Below, in pieces: positions 9,248 to 17,768 of a stretch of 34,383 bases of DNA (its first letter is position 1; each line of letters begins with the position of its first letter). The notes beneath the pieces are model-generated. The model searched no databases. It was not told the DNA's origin and saw only the letters and a program-made list of their open reading frames with translations. This DNA comes from Lachnospiraceae bacterium (lineage in GTDB: Bacteria > Bacillota > Clostridia > Lachnospirales > Lachnospiraceae): contig JAGBOJ010000056.1 of NCBI GenBank assembly GCA_017633935.1, positions 1 to 34,383 on the forward strand, in the 5' to 3' direction. The position numbers and the translations under genes were made by a program.

Positions 9248-10483
9248 TTATTTTTTATTTTTCTCGTTATACTCTCTTACTTTATTTGCCTTTGCAGCCA
9301 GACTTCCGGCTTTTGGATTATTATTATAATTTATATTCCTGTCAGATACATTTTTACCCGCTATACCTGCCACACCTTTTGTGGATGTAGAGGCAAGAGC
9401 CGAAATACTCTTTGATGACTGTTCTTTTATCTTACTTTTCTGCTTTTCATATTTTTCCCTGTTTTTTTCAAGTATCTTATCATAATCCATCTTATCGATC
9501 TGCTTGTTGATTATAACCTGCTCCACTGAACGGATCACAGCTCCGGCAATCCAGTAGATTCCCATACCGCAGGGAAGTGTATAGCAGAATACGGCAGACA
9601 TTATCGGCATCATCACATTCATCGTCTTCATAGACTGTGCCATCGGATTATCCGCAGTTGACTGATTCTGAGGCTGCGGCATAAAAAGATAATTTACCCA
9701 CTGGGTAACCGCAGATAATACCGGTATGATAAGTGCTCCTATTATAAGTATGAAATTTCTGTCCGCAAATGCGTTTCTTACTATAAAAGCAGGTGAATCC
9801 GAAATATTCAAACCTAAAAAATTGTTATACCTTTCAAAAAGCATTCTTGCGGAATCAAAATTTACAAGATCGGGAAACTTGTTTATTATCGAATCCCACT
9901 CATCCGAGCTTGCCCTGTTTAAAACATCAATGATGGTATCCGGAAGAGAGTAATCTGATTTTGCAAAATACTGGACAGCAGTTTTAAGTGAAGCAACAAA
10001 TTCCGAACCGCCGGCTGTATCAACTATTTCAACCGCAAGTCCCATAAGTGAATCCTTTACTATTGATACATAAGCCGGAATATTGTAGATAACCCTGTAA
10101 AGTGCAAAAAGAATAGGCATCTGGATCAATAACTGTACACAGCTTCCCGTAGGAGAAACACCGTACTTTTTATAGACCAGTTGCATTTCCTCATTCTGTC
10201 TCTGCATAGATACCTGATCGGTCTTGTTTTTATATTTTTCCCTTATCTGATTAAGCTCCGGATTCATCAAAGCCGAGAGCTTTGAAAATTTCTGCTGCTT
10301 GATGGTAAGCGGAAGAAGACAAAGATAAATAATGAAAGTAAAAATAATGATAGCCAGACCTATGTTGGGAATCCCTATCATATTTAAAAAGACAAATATC
10401 CAGTTAAGTATTATTCCCAACAGCTTCGCTACCGGACCCAGTATCTTTCCGTTATACTGAGTCAATAAAATGCCGTTAATCAA
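9248..10483 (-). CDS. yidC: Membrane insertase YidC (SpoIIIJ/Oxa1 family)
   Basis: A 411-aa Oxa1/YidC insertase that places proteins in the cytoplasmic membrane. Membrane helices are visible near residues 15-60 (two), 115-135, 240-265 and 295-325. The cytoplasmic loop has PLTIKQQKFSKL and the MNPELNQIREKYKNK hairpin, and the PTGSCVQLLIQMPILFALY segment is the family signature. A lysine takes the place of the usual groove arginine. The basic tail, about 80 residues, suits ribosome binding. There is no lipobox. The start is TTG at 10483, supported by GGAGG 6 nt upstream. Confidence 0.95.
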   Translation of the reverse strand: MINGILLTQYNGKILGPVAKLLGIILNWIFVFLNMIGIPNIGLAIIIFTFIIYLCLLPLTIKQQKFSKLSALMNPELNQIREKYKNKTDQVSMQRQNEEMQLVYKKYGVSPTGSCVQLLIQMPILFALYRVIYNIPAYVSIVKDSLMGLAVEIVDTAGGSEFVASLKTAVQYFAKSDYSLPDTIIDVLNRASSDEWDSIINKFPDLVNFDSARMLFERYNNFLGLNISDSPAFIVRNAFADRNFILIIGALIIPVLSAVTQWVNYLFMPQPQNQSTADNPMAQSMKTMNVMMPIMSAVFCYTLPCGMGIYWIAGAVIRSVEQVIINKQIDKMDYDKILEKNREKYEKQKSKIKEQSSKSISALASTSTKGVAGIAGKNVSDRNINYNNNPKAGSLAAKANKVREYNEKNKK

Positions 10484-10516
10484 TAGTTACCTCCATAATA
10501 ATTTCAAATACAATGA

Positions 10517-10762
10517 CTACCGGGACAGATATCTGCCGGCTATGCTTATCCTTTCAGGTACAGGATCTGTCCCGCCCTTAGAAAACGGGTTACATCTGAG
10601 TATTCTCCAAAAAGCCAGTAATGATCCCAAAAAAACTCCGTGTCTTTCAACTGCCTCAATACCATAATCCGAACACGAAGGATAATAAGGACATTTTGTG
10701 CCTTTATATGGAGAAATATACTTCTTATATGCTTTTATCGATGTAATCAGTATTTTTTTCAC
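10517..10762 (-). CDS. yidD: Membrane protein insertion efficiency factor YidD
   Basis: An 81-aa protein with the YidD signature: YKKYISPYKGTKCPYYPSCSDYGIEAVERHG, then GSLLAFWRILRCNPFSKGGTDPVP (shown here as overlapping family blocks). It is a small amphipathic protein that helps YidC-dependent insertion. It overlaps the 3' end of rnpA by 38 nt, which is usual in this cluster, and lies just upstream of yidC. Confidence 0.94.
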   Translation of the reverse strand: MKKILITSIKAYKKYISPYKGTKCPYYPSCSDYGIEAVERHGVFLGSLLAFWRILRCNPFSKGGTDPVPERISIAGRYLSR

Positions 10763-11120
10763 TTTTATATATTTTATGAAATTTTGCGAGCCTTATAAGG
10801 GATCTTTCTATATCCCGGCATTTCACGGGATAATATTTTTCTCCCCTCCTGGGATTGGCGCCCTGCTTTCCAACGACTACTATGTCCAAACCACTATTGA
10901 ACTCATCCTCATGCAGTCTGTAGCTTTCTCTGATCAACCTCGTCAGCCTGTGCCTCTGCACACTGTTGCCTACCTTTTTGCTGACGGAAATTCCAAGACG
11001 GTTTATATCTGTATCGTTTTTTCGTATGAAAACAATAAGATAATTATCGCTTTTTGCTTTTCTTTCGTTATAAACAGTCTTGAACTGAAGAGTATTTTTT
11101 AAGCTTATAGTGTTCTTCAT
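10725..11120 (-). CDS. rnpA: Ribonuclease P protein component
   Basis: A 131-aa basic protein subunit of RNase P, which removes the 5' leader of precursor tRNAs together with the catalytic RNA. It has the family start SLKNTLQFKTVYNERK, the FxxxF-like region DNYLIVFIRK, and the RNR helix as VQRHRLTRLIRESYR, in which the usual RN is RH. The length is slightly above average. It lies 36 nt after rpmH, with a hairpin between them that may lower its expression relative to L34. Confidence 0.95.
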   Translation of the reverse strand: MKNTISLKNTLQFKTVYNERKAKSDNYLIVFIRKNDTDINRLGISVSKKVGNSVQRHRLTRLIRESYRLHEDEFNSGLDIVVVGKQGANPRRGEKYYPVKCRDIERSLIRLAKFHKIYKSEKNTDYIDKSI

Positions 11121-11137
11121 TATTTACAGTGAAGAAA

Positions 11138-11158
11138 AGACCACACAATGTGCGGTCT
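11138..11158 (-). terminator. Hairpin between rpmH and rnpA
   Basis: On the minus strand AGACCGCAC-ATT-GTGTGGTCT forms a 9-bp stem with one G-U pair, followed by TTTTCTTC. The stem begins inside the last rpmH codons and includes the stop. It fits a partial terminator that lets some transcription continue into rnpA, giving more L34 than RNase P protein. Confidence 0.7.
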
Positions 11159-11291
11159 ATACTGTCAGTTTTGCTCTGCCCTTTGCTCTTCTGGCAGCAA
11201 GCACCTTTCTTCCTCCGGCCGTCTTCATCCTTGCTCTGAAGCCGTGAACTTTAGATCTATGCCTTTTCTTAGGCTGATATGTCATCCACAT
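11157..11291 (-). CDS. rpmH: 50S ribosomal protein L34
   Basis: A 44-aa basic protein, [18 protein letters not shown] and on to the [20 protein letters not shown] end, which is a complete L34 of normal length. It is a component of the large ribosomal subunit. The start at 11291 is preceded by the strong site GGAGGTGAT, 4 nt before the ATG. It is the first gene of the leftward operon and adjoins the origin. Confidence 0.96.
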   Translation of the reverse strand: MWMTYQPKKRHRSKVHGFRARMKTAGGRKVLAARRAKGRAKLTV

Positions 11292-11345
11292 ATGTATCAC
11301 CTCCTTTATTAAAATATATGATTCATACGAAAAACGCTGACCTCT

Positions 11346-11374
11346 ATTATATCTGTACGAATTTTATCAGTCAA
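11346..11374 (-). promoter_or_regulatory. Promoter of the rpmH operon
   Basis: On the minus strand TTGACT (11369-11374) and TATAAT (11346-11351) are separated by exactly 17 nt, a near-perfect sigma-A promoter. It lies 55 nt before the rpmH start. Confidence 0.88.
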
Positions 11375-11618
11375 GAAAAAAGTATGGTATAAAATAATCA
11401 ATTTACATAATTTTATCAACAAAATGTGGATAAATTGTTGAAAAGTAGTGTAAATTTTGTTTATCAAATATCATTTTTTCTTAAAAATCTTAATTTTTTT
11501 AAAGTTGAAACATAGTTTACCTAAAAAATTACATTTTGTGGATAAAAAAAAACCACATTTATTTTTAATGAATATGTAAACTAAATAACATTATCCACAA
11601 TGCGATTGTGGATAAAAT
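11375..11618. other. oriC: Origin region upstream of dnaA (DnaA box cluster)
   Basis: This AT-rich gap holds four perfect DnaA boxes. TGTGGATAA occurs at 11425-11433, 11537-11545 and 11607-11615, and the inverse TTATCCACA at 11591-11599. TTATCAACA at 11413-11421 is one mismatch away. The last two perfect boxes face each other 16 nt apart, right against the dnaA promoter, so DnaA may also repress its own gene. Together with the element between dnaA and dnaN this forms a two-part origin like that of Bacillus. Confidence 0.9.
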
Positions 11619-11647
11619 TTGCAAAAAATTATATTTTGGGATATTAT
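11619..11647 (+). promoter_or_regulatory. Probable dnaA promoter
   Basis: TTGCAA (11619-11624), 17 nt, TATTAT (11642-11647). It is a moderate sigma-A match located 38 nt before the dnaA start and 3 nt after a DnaA box. Confidence 0.5.
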
Positions 11648-11684
11648 ATACGATATATTTTCATTATGGGAGAGTTTGTGCGTA

Positions 11685-13067
11685 ATGCCTGATCTTAAAA
11701 CCGAATGGAGCAACATAAAGGCAAAGATAAAAGAGGACTTTGACCTTAGTATCGTAGCTTACAACAATTTTATAAAGCCTCTGGATATAAAAAGGGTTTC
11801 CGATGAGAATGTTTTTATTGTAATTCCTTTTAATAAGGATGACAGCATAGATATAGACTATTACAATAAAAGATTTCTCAATATGATCCAGATAGCCATT
11901 GCAGAAAATACCGGACATGAATATGAAGTCATATTTATCAACAATAATAATGAAAGCAGCAGTCCCGAATTAAATTTAAATAATAATAAGGAAGATTTTC
12001 CCGTACAAAATACCGGTGAAAATTTAAGCAAAGGCTTAAGCTATGCAAATCTCAAGGAGGAATATACCTTTGATGATTTCGTAGTCGGAAAAAACAACGA
12101 CTTTGCATACTCGGCTGCCGTTGCCGTTGCCGAAAATCCCGGTTTTTTATACAATCCTCTTTTTCTTTACGGAGGTCCGGGAGTAGGTAAAACACATCTG
12201 ATGCAGGCGATAGGACATTACATATTGATGAAAAATCCTTCAATGCGTGTACTCTACGTTACCTCAGAGCAATTTACCAACGAACTTATAAAAGCTATAG
12301 GAAGAGGAACTCAGGATACAGATAATTTCAAGAAAAAATACAGAAATCTTGATGTGCTGCTTATAGACGACATACAGTTCATACAAGGAAAAGAAAGTAC
12401 GCAGGAAGAAATTTTCCATACCTTAAATGAACTTCATGCCTCAAACAGAGCTATAGTTATTACCTCCGACAAACCTCCCAAGGATCTTAAGACTTTGGAG
12501 GAAAGATTAAGATCCAGATTTGAAATGGGACTTATGGCAGATATAGGCTTTCCAAATTATGAAACCAGAGCAGCCATATTAACCCAGAATTTTAAAAAGA
12601 ACGGTATGCCCGTAAAGGATGACATCATTGATTATATAGCGAGCAATATAACATCTAATATAAGAGAGCTTACCGGAGCTACCAATAAATTAAATCTCAT
12701 TTCAAAAAACAGGGAGCTTACTCTTGAAATAGTAAAAGAAAATATAAAAGAATATATTAATGAAAACAATTCCCGTAAGATCACAATGGATGACATTATA
12801 AATGAAGTCTGTGATTATTATTCCGTTACAAGAGATGATATAAATTCATCCAAAAGAAGTCAGGATATAACTCATCCGAGACAGGTAGCAACATATCTCT
12901 GCAGAATATTAACAGATAATTCACAGGAGCTTATAGGACAAGCCGTTGGAAAAAGGGATCATTCCACAGTGATCAACAGTTTCAACAAGATATCAAAGGA
13001 GATTACAAACAATCCCAGAACCGCTGCGGAGATAGAAGAGATAAAATCAAGATTATCTTCAAAATAA
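11685..13067 (+). CDS. dnaA: Chromosomal replication initiator DnaA
   Basis: A 460-aa AAA+ protein that binds DnaA boxes and opens the origin. Domain I covers about 1-85 (WSNIKAKIKEDFDLSIVAYN). A short, Asn-rich linker (NNNNESSSPELNLNNNK) is domain II. The ATPase has Walker A GGPGVGKTH at about 163-171 and Walker B VLLIDDIQF. Domain IV has the box-reading motif RDHSTVINSF. The reading frame stays open upstream to 11619, but the ATG at 11685 (MPDLKTEW) matches the family start and has GGGAG about 12 nt upstream. Confidence 0.97.
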   Translation: MPDLKTEWSNIKAKIKEDFDLSIVAYNNFIKPLDIKRVSDENVFIVIPFNKDDSIDIDYYNKRFLNMIQIAIAENTGHEYEVIFINNNNESSSPELNLNNNKEDFPVQNTGENLSKGLSYANLKEEYTFDDFVVGKNNDFAYSAAVAVAENPGFLYNPLFLYGGPGVGKTHLMQAIGHYILMKNPSMRVLYVTSEQFTNELIKAIGRGTQDTDNFKKKYRNLDVLLIDDIQFIQGKESTQEEIFHTLNELHASNRAIVITSDKPPKDLKTLEERLRSRFEMGLMADIGFPNYETRAAILTQNFKKNGMPVKDDIIDYIASNITSNIRELTGATNKLNLISKNRELTLEIVKENIKEYINENNSRKITMDDIINEVCDYYSVTRDDINSSKRSQDITHPRQVATYLCRILTDNSQELIGQAVGKRDHSTVINSFNKISKEITNNPRTAAEIEEIKSRLSSK

Positions 13068-13082
13068 AACATAATTTATAAA

Positions 13083-13146
13083 CCTTTATTTACCTTATTT
13101 TCAACATCGTATTTTTTATAAGATCGGCTTAAATAAAGGGTTTTTA
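13083..13146 (+). terminator. Terminator-like hairpin after dnaA
   Basis: CCTTTATTTA (13083-13092) pairs with TAAATAAAGG (13130-13139), with a smaller inner TTAT/ATAA pairing, and is followed by GTTTTTAAT. The loop is long, so strength is uncertain. It would separate dnaA from dnaN transcription. Confidence 0.45.
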
Positions 13147-13210
13147 ATACTTTTGAACATAATCACCACTACTACTGCTATTACTATAAATATTTAAAAT
13201 ATATATATAT
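13141..13210. other. Probable DNA unwinding element with DnaA-trio
   Basis: From 13166 the plus strand reads in triplets CCA CTA CTA CTG CTA TTA CTA, that is 3'-GAT-5'-like steps on the other strand, the DnaA-trio pattern known from Bacillus. It runs directly into an AT-only tract (13185-13210, TATAAATATTTAAAATATAT and more). A degenerate box TTTTGAACA (13151-13159) lies on the side where a DnaA box would be expected. The position between dnaA and dnaN matches known unwinding sites. Confidence 0.65.
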
Positions 13211-13308
13211 GCTTGCTTTTTGCACATACCGGCGTACTTTAAGACACTAATATCTGACCGATAAAAAAATACCGGCCATAAACACGATCACAAGGAGACA
13301 ATGAGATT

Positions 13309-14418
13309 ATGAGAATAAGATGTTCAAAATCGGAGCTTGTAAAGGGAGTCAACATTGTTATGAAGGCAATTCCTTCAAAAACCACAATGACCATTCTTGA
13401 ATGTATACTGATAATTGCCTATAACGGAACCATTACCCTGACTGCAAACGATATGGAGCTTGGCATAGACACGATAATCACCGGTGATATTGAAGAAAAC
13501 GGAGCTGTGGCATTAAATGCAAAGCTTATCTCCGATATAGTAAGGAAGCTTCCGGATAATACTGTACTCATAGAAACAGATGAGAATTTTATGACAAAGA
13601 TATCCTGTGAAAAATCAAAATTCAATCTGGTAGGAAGATCCGGAGAAGAATTTCCTTATCCCGAAGAAGTAAAAAAGGATGATTTTATTACCATATCACA
13701 GTTTACACTCAGGGAAGTAATCAAACAGACCATCTTTTCAATAGCGGATAATGACAATAATAAGATAATGACCGGTGAGCTTTTTGAGATAAAAGGCAAT
13801 ACGATGAAGGTCATTTCTCTTGACGGACACAGGATATCCATAAGAAACATAGAATTAAGACAGGAATATCCCGATAAAAAGGTAATAGTTCCCGGAAAGA
13901 CCTTAAGTGAGATCGAAAAGATACTTTCCGGAGAAATTGAAAAGACCGTAAATATTTATTTTACACAAAGCAATGCTGTGTTTGAATTTGACAATACCGT
14001 TGTTACCACCAGACTTATTGAAGGGGAATACTTCAATATAGATCAGATGATGTCCGATGATTATGAAACAAAGGTAGTTATAAATAAGAAGGAATTTATA
14101 GATTCGATAGAAAGGGCAATACTTCTTGTTAAGGATAATGATAAAAAGCCCGTGATCCTTTCAATCGAAAATGATGTAATGGAGATCAAGATAAATTCAA
14201 CCATAGGATCTATGAATGAGGACATAAATATAGATAAAGAGGGATTTGACCTGATGATAGGCTTTAATCCCAAATTTATACTGGATGCTTTAAGGGTAAT
14301 AGATGATGAAAGCATTTCTCTTTATTTTATGAATTCAAAAGCTCCCTGCTTTATTAAAGAGGAAAATGATAAATATACCTATCTGATATTACCTGTAAAT
14401 TTCAATAATGTGGGATAA
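13309..14418 (+). CDS. dnaN: DNA polymerase III sliding clamp (beta subunit)
   Basis: A 369-aa clamp made of three similar domains. It starts MRIRCSKSELVKGVNIVMKA and contains the domain-1 MTILECILI strand, LVGRSGEEFPYPEE (GRS..FP), the GHRISIRN segment, and the YLILPVNF C-terminal end typical of beta clamps. It encircles DNA and tethers polymerase. AGGAG lies 11 nt before the ATG. An ATG at 13301 is out of frame and stops after three codons. It is followed closely by the S4-domain gene. Confidence 0.97.
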   Translation: MRIRCSKSELVKGVNIVMKAIPSKTTMTILECILIIAYNGTITLTANDMELGIDTIITGDIEENGAVALNAKLISDIVRKLPDNTVLIETDENFMTKISCEKSKFNLVGRSGEEFPYPEEVKKDDFITISQFTLREVIKQTIFSIADNDNNKIMTGELFEIKGNTMKVISLDGHRISIRNIELRQEYPDKKVIVPGKTLSEIEKILSGEIEKTVNIYFTQSNAVFEFDNTVVTTRLIEGEYFNIDQMMSDDYETKVVINKKEFIDSIERAILLVKDNDKKPVILSIENDVMEIKINSTIGSMNEDINIDKEGFDLMIGFNPKFILDALRVIDDESISLYFMNSKAPCFIKEENDKYTYLILPVNFNNVG

Positions 14419-14422
14419 AAAA

Positions 14423-14638
14423 ATGAAGGATTTTAAGCTTCGTGCCGATGATGATTTTATAAAGCTCGGTCAGCTCTTAAAGGCGGCGGGACTTGTGGAT
14501 ACCGGAGTGGAGGCTAAATTTGAAATACTCGACGGTAAGGTAAAGGTAAACGGTGAAACCGCATATGAACGCGGGAAAAAAATACATAACGGAGATACGG
14601 TATTATATAAGTCACAGGAAATCAAAGTAATAAAATGA
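14423..14638 (+). CDS. yaaA: S4-domain RNA-binding protein (YaaA/RlbA type)
   Basis: A 71-aa S4 domain protein with FIKLGQLLKAAGLVDTGVEAK and the VKVNGETAYERGKKIHNGD hairpin. It is the small protein found between dnaN and recF in most Firmicutes; it is thought to bind ribosomal RNA and its exact role is not settled. The ATG at 14408 lies inside dnaN. The ATG at 14423, 4 nt after the dnaN stop with GTGGGA upstream, fits better. The stop overlaps the recF start by 4 nt (ATGA). Confidence 0.88.
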   Translation: MKDFKLRADDDFIKLGQLLKAAGLVDTGVEAKFEILDGKVKVNGETAYERGKKIHNGDTVLYKSQEIKVIK

Positions 14639-15717
14639 TAATTGAAAGTATCGAAATTGAAAATTTCAGAAATTATGAAAAGACTTATATAGAATTTGAT
14701 AAAAATACAAATATTTTTTACGGAGATAACGCACAGGGAAAAACAAATGTACTTGAAGCCGTGTTTTTATCCGGTACGACAAAATCCCATAAAGGAAGCA
14801 AGGACAGTGAGATAGTAAGATTCGGTCAGACTGATGCTTATATAAGGTCGAATTTTATAAAAAACGATGTGGCTTATAAAGTAAATATGCAGCTTCGTTC
14901 CTCTAAAAAAAAGTCAATTTCGATAAACGGGGAAAATCTTAAAAAAGCTGCACAATTACTCGGACTTGTAAATATAGTATTTTTTTCTCCGGAGGATTTA
15001 AGTATCATAAAAAGCGGTCCTTCTGAAAGAAGGCGTTTTATAGATCTGGAGCTTTGCCAGTTAGATAAAGGTTATCTTTTTAATCTCACTAATTATAATA
15101 AGATCGTTAATCAGAGAAATAAGCTGCTGAAATCGATGGATAATAATTACAGTTTAAAGGATACCATCGATGTATGGGACGAGCAGCTTAAATTTTATGG
15201 GACAGAGGTAATAAAGAGAAGAAAAAAATTTTTAGAGGACTTAAATCCCGTCATTAATGATATACATTCAAAACTGACCGGAAAAAATGATGTTTTAAGA
15301 GTTGTATATGACTGTGACTGCACGGAGGAAGACTACGGGGAAAAAATAAAGGCAAATAAGATAAAGGATCTTAAATATAAGACAACCTCCGTCGGACCTC
15401 ACAGGGATGATCTTAAATTTTATATAGAAAATGTAAATGTAAGAAAGTACGGATCGCAGGGACAGCAGCGTACCGTGGCTCTTTCGTTAAAGCTTTCTGA
15501 AATAGAGATGGTAAAGATAACGATAGGAGATACACCGATACTGCTTTTGGATGATGTATTATCCGAGCTTGACGCAAACAGACAGAATTACCTTCTTTCA
15601 AGCATTAAAAATATACAGACGATCATAACCTGTACGGGTCTTGATGATTTTATAAAAAACAGATTTACATTAAATAAATGCTTTGAAGTTACTGACGGAA
15701 ATATAATTCTGCGCTAA
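14635..15717 (+). CDS. recF: DNA repair protein RecF
   Basis: A 360-aa SMC-like ATPase that helps load RecA at single-stranded gaps. Walker A is GDNAQGKT at 30-37, the signature region lies near KYGSQGQQRTVALSLKL, and Walker B is ILLLDDVLSELD. The start MIIESIEIENFRNY is typical. It overlaps the S4-domain gene by 4 nt and precedes gyrB by 36 nt, the canonical order. Confidence 0.96.
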   Translation: MIIESIEIENFRNYEKTYIEFDKNTNIFYGDNAQGKTNVLEAVFLSGTTKSHKGSKDSEIVRFGQTDAYIRSNFIKNDVAYKVNMQLRSSKKKSISINGENLKKAAQLLGLVNIVFFSPEDLSIIKSGPSERRRFIDLELCQLDKGYLFNLTNYNKIVNQRNKLLKSMDNNYSLKDTIDVWDEQLKFYGTEVIKRRKKFLEDLNPVINDIHSKLTGKNDVLRVVYDCDCTEEDYGEKIKANKIKDLKYKTTSVGPHRDDLKFYIENVNVRKYGSQGQQRTVALSLKLSEIEMVKITIGDTPILLLDDVLSELDANRQNYLLSSIKNIQTIITCTGLDDFIKNRFTLNKCFEVTDGNIILR

Positions 15718-15750
15718 AAAGCTTAAAAAAGCGAAGAAAGGCTTAGGTGA

Positions 15751-17682
<1,932 letters not shown>

Positions 17683-17768
17683 TGATAACAGCGTCAAAAG
17701 GTCGTGCAGAGATTATCATTATTTTTAACAATAAATAAGATTTTACATGCATAAGAAAGGATAAGTTT

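Noticed and set aside
8781..9329. 182-codon plus-strand open frame over jag
   Set aside because: Ser-rich antisense shadow of the acidic jag linker and start; no ribosome site or family match.
17683..17768. TGATAA...TTATCATTATTTTT after gyrB as a terminator
   Set aside because: Only a 6-bp stem with a loop of more than 20 nt; too weak to list.
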